Counted from the stretch's first letter, positions 43,289-53,829 are shown. The stretch: DNA of 64,000 bases from Paracoccaceae bacterium (GCA_902534325.1 CACAPQ010000002.1:45764-109763), one strand, 5' to 3'. Numbers and translations are program-made. The notes: generated by a model from the sequence alone, not told the origin.

Positions 43289-44026
43289 TTATTTTGCCTC
43301 GCCATGCAAAATAATAATCGAAAAATAGGGGGCAACTGCCTTAGTATATTCTACCAATTTGCAGACAGATTGATTTGACATAGCGGCATATTCAACAATA
43401 AATGCATCGCTCTCACGTTCAGCCAAAGTAATTGCAGCTCTTATCTTATCTAAATTTTGTCCAACCTTCATTATTACAGCTGCATCAGTAGTACTAATTT
43501 TATCGATTAGTGCTTCTTTCGACAGTGTACCAGTTAAAATAGTTAGGATATTATCACCCCAAGTTATTGGTAACCCAGTTGCGGTCCATGCTGCAGACAT
43601 TCCAGTAATTGCTGGAATAACCTCAATAGGAGCTTCAAATCGAAGCCTTTCATAAATGTGCATGAAAGACCCATAAAAAAACGGATCACCCTCACAAAGT
43701 ACGCAAACATCGTTTCCACTTTCGATTACGGATTTTATGTGCCGACAACACTCATCATAGAAAGACGTCATGACTTTTTTATATCGTGGATCAGAAAGTG
43801 GGATTTCCGTTGTAACAGGATACTCCATTGGATATTCTTTAACATTTTCGGGTAAAATTTCAGAGACTATTTGTCGGGCATGACCGGGCCTTCCGGCTTT
43901 TCTAAAAAATGCTATAAAACTGCAAGATTTTAACAAATTATTGGCTCTGACGCTCATTAGATCGACCGCCCCGGGTCCTAACCCAACACCATAAATTGTT
44001 CCTATTTCTGAGCTGGGGTTTTTCAT
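43289..44026 (-). CDS. cobI: Precorrin-2 C20-methyltransferase
   Basis: This 245-residue tetrapyrrole methylase has IYGVGLGPGAVDLMSVRANNL (start), FFRKAGRPGHARQI, the MEYPVTTE segment typical of CobI, and VLCEGDPFFYGSFMHIYERL near 110. It adds the C20 methyl to precorrin-2. It overlaps cobH by ATGA. Confidence 0.92.
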   Translation of the reverse strand: MKNPSSEIGTIYGVGLGPGAVDLMSVRANNLLKSCSFIAFFRKAGRPGHARQIVSEILPENVKEYPMEYPVTTEIPLSDPRYKKVMTSFYDECCRHIKSVIESGNDVCVLCEGDPFFYGSFMHIYERLRFEAPIEVIPAITGMSAAWTATGLPITWGDNILTILTGTLSKEALIDKISTTDAAVIMKVGQNLDKIRAAITLAERESDAFIVEYAAMSNQSVCKLVEYTKAVAPYFSIIILHGEAK

Positions 44027-44652
44027 TCAAGTCGGCTCGCTAAAGCATTTACTGCTGCTACGGTAATTGCACTTCCGCCCAAGCGGCCCTTCACAATACA
44101 GCTAGGCACCACTTTTGATTTCATTAATGCGTTTTTGCTCTCACTCGCACCGACGAAACCAACTGGGCATCCAATAATAGCAGCTGGTCTTGGGCATTTT
44201 TTATCTTCTAACATATTCAGAAGGTGGAAAAGTGCAGTCGGCGCATTACCAATCGCCACAACGGCTCCATCAAGATACGGTCGCCATAGTTCTAGAGCTG
44301 TTGCAGAGCGCGTATTCCCAAGATCTTTTGCCATTTGAGGCACTTCAGGATTTTGGAGAGTGCATATAATCTCATTATTCGCTGGCAATCTAGAGCGGGT
44401 AATACCCTCACTTACCATGCGGGCATCACATAAAATTGGAGCACCTTCTTCAAGGGCAGCTCTGGCTGAAACAGCAAAATCTGATGTAAATTGAACAAAA
44501 GAAGCCAAGTCAACCATGCCTGCCGCGTGTATCATACGCACAACTACGACCTCCTCAATTTCACTGAAACGCGCAAGGTCAGCTTCATTTCTTATCGTTG
44601 CAAAGGACTCAGCGTAAATTGCTGCTCCATCTTTTTCGTAACTATGTGGCAT
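44023..44652 (-). CDS. cobH: Precorrin-8X methylmutase
   Basis: This 209-residue protein has VVRMIHAAGMVDLA (catalytic His H43 region), ILCDARMVSEGITRSRLP near 75, and IGCPVGFVGASESKNAL near 158. CobH moves the C11 methyl to C12 to give hydrogenobyrinic acid. It lies 9 bases after cobG. Confidence 0.93.
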   Translation of the reverse strand: MPHSYEKDGAAIYAESFATIRNEADLARFSEIEEVVVVRMIHAAGMVDLASFVQFTSDFAVSARAALEEGAPILCDARMVSEGITRSRLPANNEIICTLQNPEVPQMAKDLGNTRSATALELWRPYLDGAVVAIGNAPTALFHLLNMLEDKKCPRPAAIIGCPVGFVGASESKNALMKSKVVPSCIVKGRLGGSAITVAAVNALASRLE

Positions 44653-44661
44653 ATTAAATCT

Positions 44662-45813
44662 TTAAGACCCTGCTTCTCTTAGATGTTCAAAAACTGAAGT
44701 TTGCGAAGAACATCTAACAACGGGTTTATCCCAAGCATAACCTTTTTCAACAATATCAAAACTACCCTCATTGCCGACTATACAAATATCTTTAGAATTA
44801 GGCGATGCGCATCCTTTGGTGCATCCTGATATATGAACCTTTCTCCCAATAATAAATTCTTTCTGATGAGCTAGACTTTCCGCTAAATGTCTAGTTTTTA
44901 TAGTCGCGGATGAACAATGTGGAGCCCCTGGGCACACATGCATCTTTAACCGATTATCTTGCGGCTCATCAATTAGCCCATGGTCTTTGCCTGGTAAACT
45001 TTCAACAATTAGCATTCGATTAATCGTGAACTGAACCTTTTTATTAACGGCTGCAAGTTTTCGCAAATGCTCACTTTTTAATTGGCCAAAAGGTGCAGCT
45101 AAAATAAAATGGCTCGGGTACCTACCAACCATTACTTCCCGTAATAAAGGCTTTTTTAGTTTTTTACTCGTTTTCCATGGAAATTTATTTTGTGATACAA
45201 ACTCTCGCATCCTCATTGGACGTCCATTTTCCTCAACATTTTGTTTTTCTAGATACCAGCCAATAATTTTCTTTACATCGTCAATCAAAGTCTTCTCGCT
45301 CGTAAAAAGACCTTCTTTAAGTCCTGTACATCTCAACACGAGTCCCGAGCCAGAATTTCCCTCAATGAATAAATCGCCTGAATTATCAGAAAGGTAACAG
45401 CTTTCTTCGCAATCAACACAAAATCCAAATTTTTCTGGCAAAAAAGGTAAACTTTCAACACTAGAATAAATCTGACTAGCGCAACGCCATGTAAGAGAAT
45501 TTTTTTGTATAAACGGTGGAACAATAACATTTAAACGATCCAGTTTCTCGCTGACACCGACTAATCCTTCAGTTTGTAATTTTAGAACTAGGTCGGAGTA
45601 ACCTTGTTCTTTAACTCCTCGAATTTGGAGGTTTGTGCGAGAAGTAACATCCAATAGGCCATTTCCAAAATCATCCAAGCAATCAGCCAATACCAAAAGC
45701 TGATTAGCGTTCAGCAGACCGTAGTTCGGTTTAATTCGTACTAATAAGCCATCACCAGACTTCATGGGACGAAGAACAGAGGGGCACCAACCTTTTGCAG
45801 CAGGACGGTTCAT
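44662..45813 (-). CDS. cobG: Precorrin-3B synthase
   Basis: This 383-residue iron-sulfur protein of the nitrite/sulfite reductase fold has two half-domains. The [4Fe-4S] and sirohaem-like cysteines are in HVCPGAPHCSSATIKTRHL near 287 and SGCTKGCASPNSKD near 327. CobG uses O2 to make precorrin-3B with a gamma-lactone, showing that the route is aerobic. It overlaps cobN by ATGA. An alternative CobZ-type enzyme is not needed. Confidence 0.9.
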   Translation of the reverse strand: MNRPAAKGWCPSVLRPMKSGDGLLVRIKPNYGLLNANQLLVLADCLDDFGNGLLDVTSRTNLQIRGVKEQGYSDLVLKLQTEGLVGVSEKLDRLNVIVPPFIQKNSLTWRCASQIYSSVESLPFLPEKFGFCVDCEESCYLSDNSGDLFIEGNSGSGLVLRCTGLKEGLFTSEKTLIDDVKKIIGWYLEKQNVEENGRPMRMREFVSQNKFPWKTSKKLKKPLLREVMVGRYPSHFILAAPFGQLKSEHLRKLAAVNKKVQFTINRMLIVESLPGKDHGLIDEPQDNRLKMHVCPGAPHCSSATIKTRHLAESLAHQKEFIIGRKVHISGCTKGCASPNSKDICIVGNEGSFDIVEKGYAWDKPVVRCSSQTSVFEHLREAGS

Positions 45814-48800
45814 GCCGAAACCCCAAGATCGCCAAGAATAAAATTTCTTCGCGTTTTCCAGAGGCCAGAATGATAAAGCTTCTCAAAACAATCGCGCATT
45901 GCAGCAAGTGCCTCTGGATTATATTCGGACATAAATTTGACAATATCATCATTACCAAGCGTAGCATCGTGATAGCTATCAAATAAATGTGGCCCAACAA
46001 CATCAGCCAAATTTGCGAAGGCCGACATGTGAAAAAGCGTTGCAGAAATTTCAGCAGCCCCTCGAAAGCCATGCCTTTTCATCCCGGTTAACCAGTTAGG
46101 GTTGCAGGCTCGAGCATAGACTACTCTAGCAATTTCCTCCGCCAGTGTACGAGAAGTTGGATTTTCTGGATCCGTATTATCCAAATGATAAAGTGAAACA
46201 CTACCGCCAATGAATTTTTTTGCGGCTGCAAAACCAGCTTCGTGTGCGGCATAATCAGCACTCAGGAGGAGGTCAGTTTCCGGCATATCCTGAAGATGAA
46301 CAAAGCTATCAGCTTTAGTAACTCGATCTTTCAGACCTTTTTTGTCCTGATATACTCGATCCCCTTTTATCGCGTAGCTGCTTGCTTCCAACCAAGCCTC
46401 TGCGGCTGCTCGCCTTCCAGTATCCGAAAAGTCTTCAGGTGCTGAGCCCATTCCAAGCCCATATGATTGCGGAGCTGGACCATATATACGCGCATTTTCT
46501 AATCCAGAAGTGTAGGGATTCCAATCTGAAGACTCTTCACGCTTGGACAATGCATCAATCGCCTGTTGGTATAAGTTAGACAATGTAGGAAAAACATCTC
46601 TAAACAAACCAGATACCCTTAAAGTAACGTCAATCCGCGGACGATCCAACGTAATAAGTGGCAAAATTTCAAATCCTGATACACGCTCGGAACCATCAGC
46701 CCACACTGGCTTGATACCTAAGAGATGCAGCGCCATCGCAAACTCCTCACCCGCGGTACGCATTGTGGCAGAACCCCACAAATCGACAATTACACCTGAC
46801 GGCCAGTCGCCTTTGTCTTGAAGATGGCGACGAATAAATTCTTCAGCAAGTCTAATTCCTTGCGCATATGCAGCCCGTGTTGGGACTGATAGAGGATCAG
46901 TAGCAAATAAATTACGGCCAGATGGCAAAACATCCATGCGACCACGATAGGGGGAGCCAGAAGGGCCTGCCGGTATACGTTTCCCAGAAAGCGCATTTCG
47001 TATCGCTCTCTGCTCTGCAAGCTCAGAACTTGCAGTCTCAAAGGGTAATTTTTGCCCACATTTACGACCGAAAATATGTAGTCCATCACCAAATTGAGTT
47101 TCTTTTATATCACAAACAAATCTATCAATCCGACTTAAAGCCTCTGAATGGCTGCACTGGTCATTTATGCCCAAATCAGCTTCAATGCCCAAAGCTTCAG
47201 CTTCTACTCTAATACTTTCCTTTAAACGTTCACGTCTATTTGGATCTAACCCATCAGCATTAGAGAATTCATCTAACAAGGATTCTAGATAGCTAAATTG
47301 AGATGGCGCTTCAGACACTCGGAGAGCGGGAGGAATATGACCAATTGTAACAGCACCAGTTCTGCGTTTTGCCTGTGCTGCTTCTCCCGGATCATTGAGA
47401 ATAAATGGGTAAATTATCGGTATATTACCAGATAATACTTCCGGCCAGCAGTTTTTAGATAGCGCTACAGATTTTCCCGGTAGCCATTCTAAAGTACCAT
47501 GAGCACCAATATGAATAATTGCATCCGCTTTGAAAGCATCCTGCAGCCAAAGGTAAAAAGCAACATAACCATGGCATGGAACTCGTGAAATATCATGATA
47601 GTCGTTATCGCGGTGAGCTGGATCACTTCGCTCCGGCTGCAAAGCAATAACTGCTTCACCACAGTGAAGCGCACTAAAATTAAAAGTGTTCTGGCTTACT
47701 AAAGAGTCATGTCGTATATCACCCCAAGCTTCGAATAAATCTGACTGCAACTTTTTGGGAATTTGGCTCAGTGCATCTTTATATTTCTCTACGTGCCACT
47801 TAATTTTGTTTTCCCTTAGACTGAATTCTAGAGGCTTTTGAAGGGAGCCGTCTATATGCCCCAAATCTTGGAGAATAGATTGAGCTGACGCTAAAACATC
47901 CAAGCCAACAGCATGCGCCATTTGCCAAGGTCTTCCAGGATATGTGGATAGGATAAGAGCTGCTTTTTGAGCCTCAAGCGGTTTTGTTTGGAGCATATAC
48001 CAGCGACAAACTTTGTCAGTTATGGCCAAAATTCTTTCTTTATCAGGTTGATGCTCTATTCTAAAAAATTCGAGGTCTTTATCTTGTATTCCTGGTTCTT
48101 TGAACGAAGCAACACCGGCAAAAATTCTTCCATCCACCTCTGGAAGAACTACATGCATAGCCATATCAGCCGGAGATAAGCCACGATCAGCTTCCCTCCA
48201 AGCGGCCCGATTTGATGTTGATAAAGCAACCTGAAAAACTGGAACATCTCCTATGTCTAAGGGGGATTCCCCAGATGCGCCTCTTCCAGAAAATGAAGTA
48301 GCGTTAACAATACAAACAGGCTTAAATTGCTTAATTTGAGAGATAATCCACTCCGCAGCATCTGGAATTTTTAACGATGGTGAAAAAAGTCCAAGTACTT
48401 CAAATCCTCTAATACGCAAAGCATCAAAAATTGCTTTGATTGGTTTTAAATCTGCTGCAGTTATGAAAGCGCGATAAAAAGTTAAAATTATTAGTGGCTT
48501 ATCAGGGTTTATTGCCTTGGCGATGTCAGAAGGAGAACATACGTTTTGCTCTGGGGACCACGCACCAAATGTTTCTAAAGTTTTAGTTCCGTGAACCGGT
48601 GCTGCATAAAGACCCGCTGCTAGCGCCAACTGAGCCAGAGCTGCATGTGCCGCGATCTCACCTCCCGTATCACAAAGTTCTTTTAATCTTCGCAGTGTCG
48701 AGGACGGCAATGTGGAGTATTCATCTAACTGAGGATCCTCACGCCCGTCTGCTGGTAACACAGCGCAAGCTATTTTATTTTGTTTAGCCAGTTTTACGAC

Positions 48801-49109
48801 TTCTTGAAGTCCATACGACCAATAAGGAACGCCACCAATAAGTCGAATGAGGATACCCTTTGCCTGTGACAGGGTTTTTTCTACATACGTATCAACTGAA
48901 ACTGGATGCTTTAGCGCTGATAAATTAGCTAAGCGAAGTGTTGGAAAATCATCTCCCTGTAGACTGTTCCCTCGCTTCCAGCCCTCTGCAAACGCCCCAA
49001 GATCACTGTCAGAAAAAGATAAGACCACCAAATCTGCACCAGTTTGATCCAGATCAGTTGGAACTTCTGTTTCCTCTAAACCATGTCTTTCAACAAATAA
49101 AACGTGCAT
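45810..49109 (-). CDS. cobN: Aerobic cobaltochelatase large subunit
   Basis: This 1099-residue CobN/magnesium-chelatase BchH family protein inserts cobalt into hydrogenobyrinic acid a,c-diamide with ATP. Visible blocks are LIRLIGGVPYWSYGLQE near 87, KAALILSTYPGRPWQMAHAV near 382, IIHIGAHGTLEWLPGK near 545, VDLWGSATMRTAGEEFAMAL near 763, and a C-terminal MKRHGFRGAAEISATLFHMS. The partner AAA subunits CobS and CobT of the chelatase are not in the window and must be elsewhere. It starts 9 bases after cobW. Confidence 0.93.
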   Translation of the reverse strand: MHVLFVERHGLEETEVPTDLDQTGADLVVLSFSDSDLGAFAEGWKRGNSLQGDDFPTLRLANLSALKHPVSVDTYVEKTLSQAKGILIRLIGGVPYWSYGLQEVVKLAKQNKIACAVLPADGREDPQLDEYSTLPSSTLRRLKELCDTGGEIAAHAALAQLALAAGLYAAPVHGTKTLETFGAWSPEQNVCSPSDIAKAINPDKPLIILTFYRAFITAADLKPIKAIFDALRIRGFEVLGLFSPSLKIPDAAEWIISQIKQFKPVCIVNATSFSGRGASGESPLDIGDVPVFQVALSTSNRAAWREADRGLSPADMAMHVVLPEVDGRIFAGVASFKEPGIQDKDLEFFRIEHQPDKERILAITDKVCRWYMLQTKPLEAQKAALILSTYPGRPWQMAHAVGLDVLASAQSILQDLGHIDGSLQKPLEFSLRENKIKWHVEKYKDALSQIPKKLQSDLFEAWGDIRHDSLVSQNTFNFSALHCGEAVIALQPERSDPAHRDNDYHDISRVPCHGYVAFYLWLQDAFKADAIIHIGAHGTLEWLPGKSVALSKNCWPEVLSGNIPIIYPFILNDPGEAAQAKRRTGAVTIGHIPPALRVSEAPSQFSYLESLLDEFSNADGLDPNRRERLKESIRVEAEALGIEADLGINDQCSHSEALSRIDRFVCDIKETQFGDGLHIFGRKCGQKLPFETASSELAEQRAIRNALSGKRIPAGPSGSPYRGRMDVLPSGRNLFATDPLSVPTRAAYAQGIRLAEEFIRRHLQDKGDWPSGVIVDLWGSATMRTAGEEFAMALHLLGIKPVWADGSERVSGFEILPLITLDRPRIDVTLRVSGLFRDVFPTLSNLYQQAIDALSKREESSDWNPYTSGLENARIYGPAPQSYGLGMGSAPEDFSDTGRRAAAEAWLEASSYAIKGDRVYQDKKGLKDRVTKADSFVHLQDMPETDLLLSADYAAHEAGFAAAKKFIGGSVSLYHLDNTDPENPTSRTLAEEIARVVYARACNPNWLTGMKRHGFRGAAEISATLFHMSAFANLADVVGPHLFDSYHDATLGNDDIVKFMSEYNPEALAAMRDCFEKLYHSGLWKTRRNFILGDLGVSA

Positions 49110-49118
49110 AAGCGCCTT

Positions 49119-50156
49119 TTAACTAGCTAGGATCTTCTCAATCGCAGAAGGGTTTAAATGATCATGTTCCGCTATAACTACAAGCTGACCCTGCTTTGGT
49201 TCGTGAGGTAGCCACATTCGATCATACTGGGTTCTTACCCGACTTCCTACAGCTTGCACTAAAAGTCGCATAGGTTTTCCTGACACAACTGCATAGCCCT
49301 TCACTCGAAGTATATGTTCCTCATCAGCCAACCGCTTTACACGATCGATTAGCAAATCCGGTGATAATAAATCATCTATTGAAAATACAGCACTATCGAA
49401 ATCTTCATGATCATGATCGGGAACGCCATCATGGTGGGATGGTCGACTGGAAAGATCATCTTCAGCCGCAGCCTCTAAACCTAAAACAACACGGGGATCA
49501 ACTTGACCTTCAGAAATTTCAATCATTGGAAGCGGCCGCGGAGCAATCTTTGAGATTTCATTTTTAGCTACCTCTTTTGCCGCAGAGTTAGCAAGGTCAG
49601 ACTTTGTTAATAAAATAAGGTCAGCACAGGAAATCTGGTCCTCAAAAACCTCTGACAAGGGTGTGTCATGGTCTAATGACTCATCCGCTTCACGTTGTGC
49701 CTCTAACCCGGCCAAATTGGGTGCAAATTGCCCAGATGCTACAGCTTCAATATCAGCCAGAGCGATTACACCATCAACTGTAATTCGTGAACGGATATCA
49801 GGCCAATCAAAAGCTTTAAGAAGAGGCTTTGGAAGCGCCAACCCTGAAGTTTCGATCAGAATATGCTCTGGCCTTGGGTTGATAGCCATCAGAGCTTCAA
49901 TTGTAGGTATAAAATCATCGGCAACCGTACAACAAATACAACCATTTGCTAGTTCCATGATGTTTTCGGCCGGACAATCTGGAATTGCACAACTTTTTAA
50001 TATTTCACCGTCCACACCCACATCGCCAAACTCATTCACAATTACGGCGAGCCTTTTACCGCTCGTATTACGCATTAACTGAGTAATAAGCGTTGTTTTA
50101 CCTGAACCTAAAAATCCGGTTATAACAGTCACTGGAACCTTTAAAACGTCACTCAT
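49119..50156 (-). CDS. cobW: CobW-family GTPase (metallochaperone)
   Basis: This 345-residue G3E GTPase has the P-loop GFLGSGKTT (14-22), the metal-binding CICC in ELANGCICCTV near 70, LTKSDLAN (guanine specificity) near 190, and a His/Asp-rich loop SHHDGVPDHDHED before the CobW C-terminal domain. CobW is thought to deliver cobalt to the CobN chelatase. The ATG at 50156 has AAAAGG 7 bases upstream; a TTG at 50174 overlapping the DUF1636 stop is an alternative. Confidence 0.92.
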   Translation of the reverse strand: MSDVLKVPVTVITGFLGSGKTTLITQLMRNTSGKRLAVIVNEFGDVGVDGEILKSCAIPDCPAENIMELANGCICCTVADDFIPTIEALMAINPRPEHILIETSGLALPKPLLKAFDWPDIRSRITVDGVIALADIEAVASGQFAPNLAGLEAQREADESLDHDTPLSEVFEDQISCADLILLTKSDLANSAAKEVAKNEISKIAPRPLPMIEISEGQVDPRVVLGLEAAAEDDLSSRPSHHDGVPDHDHEDFDSAVFSIDDLLSPDLLIDRVKRLADEEHILRVKGYAVVSGKPMRLLVQAVGSRVRTQYDRMWLPHEPKQGQLVVIAEHDHLNPSAIEKILAS

Positions 50157-50170
50157 AACTATACCTTTTT

Positions 50171-50560
50171 TCAATCGTTTTTAGTCAAGTTTACCGGAGG
50201 GGGAATTCGTGCAACACAGTTTTTTTTGAATAGCTGCACTCTTTGTTTCCACGGAACTTTTCCATCTTCTGTATCGACATAACCAGAGATTCCCTCACAC
50301 AACTGTTCGAAATCCGACTCTGGATGGATATTTCCGTACACATATGTCCATTTCTCTTCGGCTTGAAGTACAATCGTGCAGCCATTTTTACAATTTGCTA
50401 AACACTCGACACCAGTAACAGTCACTTTTTCTGATAAACTTGAATTTTTTAATAAAGCCAAAAGTTGTTCACCTGGGCGTATATCTTGATTTTGTACATC
50501 TGACCGGCGACAGGTTCGGCAAACTAAAAGGTCGATACCCAATCTTTTTACACTCGACAT
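50171..50560 (-). CDS. DUF1636 thioredoxin-like [2Fe-2S] protein
   Basis: This protein of about 129 residues has the cysteine pattern LLVCRTCRRSD then ECLANCKNGCTIVL, matching DUF1636, a thioredoxin-like ferredoxin group that usually lies beside cobW in alphaproteobacteria. It probably binds a metal or an iron-sulfur cluster and helps cobalt trafficking or signalling. It is the first gene of the minus-strand cob operon. The ATG at 50560 is preferred to one at 50587. The 184-base gap to cobO must hold both divergent promoters. Confidence 0.8.
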   Translation of the reverse strand: MSSVKRLGIDLLVCRTCRRSDVQNQDIRPGEQLLALLKNSSLSEKVTVTGVECLANCKNGCTIVLQAEEKWTYVYGNIHPESDFEQLCEGISGYVDTEDGKVPWKQRVQLFKKNCVARIPPPVNLTKND

Positions 50561-50744
50561 ATAAATTAAACTTTCAACAAAATTCAAAGAATGAAATCGT
50601 TTACTAACATTATCCCATAAAAAATATAAGACATAATGAGCCTAAATTAGAAAGTTGAGAAATAAGAAAACTGCTCAACCCGTTTACAAAAGTCTTATTT
50701 GCGTAATAGTAAATTTAAGAACATTAAAAATAAGAGATTTTAGT

Positions 50745-51383
50745 ATGAAAAAATCAAAACCCAAGATTTCGGACGAAGCTGAACTTAATGAAGCACATAA
50801 TAAAAAAATGCAAAAAATTAAGGAGGCTAGAGACAAAATGATGGACAGTAAAACAGAGGAAAAAGGCCTTATTATTGTTCATACTGGAGCCGGCAAAGGT
50901 AAATCATCATCTGGTTTTGGCATGATCATGCGATGCATAGCTCATAATATACCGTGTGCTGTCGTTCAATTTATCAAGGGAACCTGGAAAACCGGAGAAC
51001 GCGATTTTTTAGAAAAAAAATTTTCCAAAGAATGTGCTTTCGTAGTTTCAGGTGAAGGTTTTACTTGGGAGACGCAGGATAGGGCTCGGGACATTGCCGC
51101 AGCAAAAGCGGGCTGGGAAGAGGCTAAAAAGTTTATACTCAACCCAGAAATTGGATTTATCTTACTCGATGAAATTAATATTGCCTTGCGTTATGATTAT
51201 TTAGATATAGACGAAGTGGTTGAGTTTCTCTTGACCAAAAAACCTCCAATGACCCATGTAGTTTTAACAGGCCGTAACGCTAAGGAGGAATTAATTACAG
51301 CGGCAGATTTAGTAACCGAGATGTCACTGATTAAACACCCTTTTCGTGACGGCATCAAAGCGCAAAAGGGTATTGAATTTTAG
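50745..51383 (+). CDS. cobO: Cob(I)yrinic acid a,c-diamide adenosyltransferase
   Basis: This protein of about 212 residues has the P-loop HTGAGKGKSSSGFGMIMR near 46, VQFIKGTWKTGERDF near 74 and ILLDEINIALRYDYL near 140, as in CobO/BtuR. It attaches the 5'-deoxyadenosyl group to cobalt. The frame opens at 50655, but the ATG at 50745 gives the family length and removes an AT-rich leader. It is followed after 11 bases by cobQ. Confidence 0.92.
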   Translation: MKKSKPKISDEAELNEAHNKKMQKIKEARDKMMDSKTEEKGLIIVHTGAGKGKSSSGFGMIMRCIAHNIPCAVVQFIKGTWKTGERDFLEKKFSKECAFVVSGEGFTWETQDRARDIAAAKAGWEEAKKFILNPEIGFILLDEINIALRYDYLDIDEVVEFLLTKKPPMTHVVLTGRNAKEELITAADLVTEMSLIKHPFRDGIKAQKGIEF

Positions 51384-51394
51384 GGGTTAGTTAA

Positions 51395-52843
51395 ATGCCT
51401 GCAATAATGTTCCAAGGGACAGGTTCAAATGTTGGAAAGTCGATACTTGTTGCTGGTCTTTGTCGTGCTGCTTTTAACCGTGGCATTAAAGTAGTACCGT
51501 TTAAGCCTCAGAATATGTCTAATAATGCTGCCGTAACAGAAGATGGTGGCGAGATAGGCCGCGCACAAGCACTCCAAGCAAGAGCATGTAATTTGCCGTT
51601 TCATACCGATATGAATCCAATTTTACTAAAACCAGAAACTGAAACAGGATCACAAGTCATCGTTCAGGGCCATCGACACAGCACTTTAAAAGCTCGCGAA
51701 TACAATAAATTAAAACCGCAACTTATGAAGCCTGTACTGGAAAGCTTTGAAAGGTTATCAGCTAAATATGATATGGTACTGGTAGAGGGTGCTGGAAGTC
51801 CTGCAGAGATCAACTTGCGTCAAAACGATATTGCCAACATGGGTTTTGCAATAGCGGGAAATGTGCCCGTTATCCTTATTGGTGATATTGATAGAGGTGG
51901 CATCATACCCCAAATAGTTGGCACAAGTAATGTACTGTCAGAGGGTGATAAGGGAAAAATTCATGGGTTTATTGTCAACAAATTCAGAGGCGATAAATCG
52001 CTCTTTGACGATGGCTACAAAATAATTGAAGATCAAAGTGGCTGGCCCGGTTTCGGTGTCCTGAGCTATTTTCCTGATGCCTGGAAACTACCAGCCGAAG
52101 ACGCGCTAGACATTCAAAAAAACTCAACTTCAGGTCAGCTCAAAATTGTTTGTCTTTGCCTTTCCAGAATGGCTAATTTTGATGATCTAGATCCACTTGC
52201 TCAGGAAAATAATATTGAACTCATAATGCTTAAAGCGGGTCAAGCCATTCCAGGAGATGCAAAATTGGTTTTGATACCGGGAAGCAAGTCTACCAGAGGC
52301 GATTTAAAATTCTTGAGGGAGCAAGGTTGGGATATCGATTTATATGCGCACTACCGACGGGGAGGACATATTCTTGGGCTTTGTGGTGGATATCAAATGC
52401 TAGGAAAGCAAATCGACGATCCGAGTGGACTGGACGGGCCTGCTGGGAGCACGAAAGGGTTGGGGCTTTTAAATGTAAATACAGAAATGCTACCTGAAAA
52501 AACATTGAAAAAGGTCACCGCCATACATAGAGAGTCAAAGTTAGCTGTTAATGGATACGAAATACACCTTGGAAGGACAACGGGAGAAGACTGTAATAGA
52601 CCTTTTACTTACTTGGATAAAGAGCCCGAAGGGGCCTGCTCGAAAGATGGTCGTATTTCTGGGAGTTACTTGCATGGCTTATTTTGTTCAGATGACTTCA
52701 GAAGTGCATTTTTAGAAAGTCTTGGAGCTCCTCCCAGTGGTGATCTAAAATATGAAAAAAGCTTAGATGATGTTCTTGACGAACTTGCTAAACATATTGA
52801 AGACCAATTAGATGTTGACGCTTTACTTAAAGTTGCTCAATGA
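51395..52843 (+). CDS. cobQ: Cobyric acid synthase
   Basis: This 482-residue amidotransferase has the synthetase P-loop [20 protein letters not shown] (5-24), [28 protein letters not shown] near 168, and a glutaminase half with catalytic Cys in [11 protein letters not shown] near 330 and SYLHGLF near 428. It amidates side chains b, d, e and g of adenosylcobyrinic acid a,c-diamide. It converges on the cbiB-type gene with 16 bases between. Confidence 0.93.
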   Translation: MPAIMFQGTGSNVGKSILVAGLCRAAFNRGIKVVPFKPQNMSNNAAVTEDGGEIGRAQALQARACNLPFHTDMNPILLKPETETGSQVIVQGHRHSTLKAREYNKLKPQLMKPVLESFERLSAKYDMVLVEGAGSPAEINLRQNDIANMGFAIAGNVPVILIGDIDRGGIIPQIVGTSNVLSEGDKGKIHGFIVNKFRGDKSLFDDGYKIIEDQSGWPGFGVLSYFPDAWKLPAEDALDIQKNSTSGQLKIVCLCLSRMANFDDLDPLAQENNIELIMLKAGQAIPGDAKLVLIPGSKSTRGDLKFLREQGWDIDLYAHYRRGGHILGLCGGYQMLGKQIDDPSGLDGPAGSTKGLGLLNVNTEMLPEKTLKKVTAIHRESKLAVNGYEIHLGRTTGEDCNRPFTYLDKEPEGACSKDGRISGSYLHGLFCSDDFRSAFLESLGAPPSGDLKYEKSLDDVLDELAKHIEDQLDVDALLKVAQ

Positions 52844-52859
52844 AACTAGAGCACTCGTT

Positions 52860-53822
52860 TTAAAAAAAACTAATTACCGAACAGAGTAAAAGTAAAGAAG
52901 TCACAGACCAAAGAAAACGACCAAATAACTTAAGCCCAGAAAATAGATCATCGCCTGTTGGATTTCGACCATCTCTATTCAACCAGGGATCGTTTGTTTT
53001 GACTCCGTCATAAATACGAGGCCCAGATAATTTGACTCCAATTGAAGCAGCAACACTCGTTTCAGGCCATCCGGCATTGGGTGAACGATGTTGTGAGGCA
53101 TCTCGTAAAGTTATTTGCAAAACTTCACGTGTTTTACGCGAAATTATAGCATACATCAGTGATGTTAATCGCGCTGGTATATAATTAACAAAATCATCAA
53201 ATCTTGCTGAGGCCCAACCAAAATCTCTATACCTTTCACTTTTATAACCAATCATAGAGTCAGCAGTGTTAACGAATTTGTAAATTAACACACCGGGAAA
53301 ACCTAACAATACACCCCAAAAAAGAGGGGCGGTAACTCCGTCAGATGTATTTTCAGCCAAGCTTTCTAATGCCGCCCGTGCAATATCATTAGAATCTAAA
53401 TTATTTGAGTTCCGGCCAACAATCATCGAAACAGCATGTCTAGCTGCTTTTAAATCATGAGTTACAAGTGGTTCGGCAACTGCTTCAACATGGTTTGCTA
53501 AAGATTTAGCAGCAATAAAAGGCCAAACTAAAAGTGAAGTAACCAATACACCTAAAGGCCCCTCAGGAATTAAAAGCAAAATAAAAAAACCCAGGATTGC
53601 GAAGCCTACCATTAGAAAAAGTAGAGTTAAAAAACCTGTTGTCCTGCGTAGGCTAGTCGACCACGTTGTTTTGTTTAGATGTCTCTCAAAGAAACTTATA
53701 AGATGACCAATGCCTACTACCGGATGCGAAAACCGACGGAACAAAAAGTCGGGCCAACCAATTAATCGATCAATGCAAAGGGCAATTAACATTGATAGGC
53801 AAAAACTCATCTCAAAATACAC
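52860..53822 (-). CDS. cobD: Adenosylcobinamide-phosphate synthase (CbiB/CobD)
   Basis: This 320-residue inner-membrane protein has several hydrophobic segments and the family blocks RLIGWPDFLFRRFSHPVVGIG near 19, ALESLAENTSDGVTAPLFW near 151, DSMIGYKSERYRDFGWASAR near 187 and RDASQHRSPNAGWPETSVAA near 240. It joins an aminopropanol or its phosphate to cobyric acid. Named cobD as in Pseudomonas/Sinorhizobium, cbiB in Salmonella. It is followed by an alpha-ribazole phosphatase-like gene 7 bases upstream on the same strand. Confidence 0.9.
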   Translation of the reverse strand: MYFEMSFCLSMLIALCIDRLIGWPDFLFRRFSHPVVGIGHLISFFERHLNKTTWSTSLRRTTGFLTLLFLMVGFAILGFFILLLIPEGPLGVLVTSLLVWPFIAAKSLANHVEAVAEPLVTHDLKAARHAVSMIVGRNSNNLDSNDIARAALESLAENTSDGVTAPLFWGVLLGFPGVLIYKFVNTADSMIGYKSERYRDFGWASARFDDFVNYIPARLTSLMYAIISRKTREVLQITLRDASQHRSPNAGWPETSVAASIGVKLSGPRIYDGVKTNDPWLNRDGRNPTGDDLFSGLKLFGRFLWSVTSLLLLCSVISFF

Positions 53823-53829
53823 ACTTTAA

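Noticed and set aside
45752..49047. Many ORFs of 60-106 codons on both strands within cobN and cobG
   Set aside because: They lie fully inside clearly coding genes, have no recognisable domains and lack ribosome-binding sites.
50654..50679. 6-bp inverted repeat (GTTGAG / CTCAAC) in the DUF1636-cobO promoter region
   Set aside because: The arms are short, the loop is 14 bases, and no riboswitch or known operator core is present.
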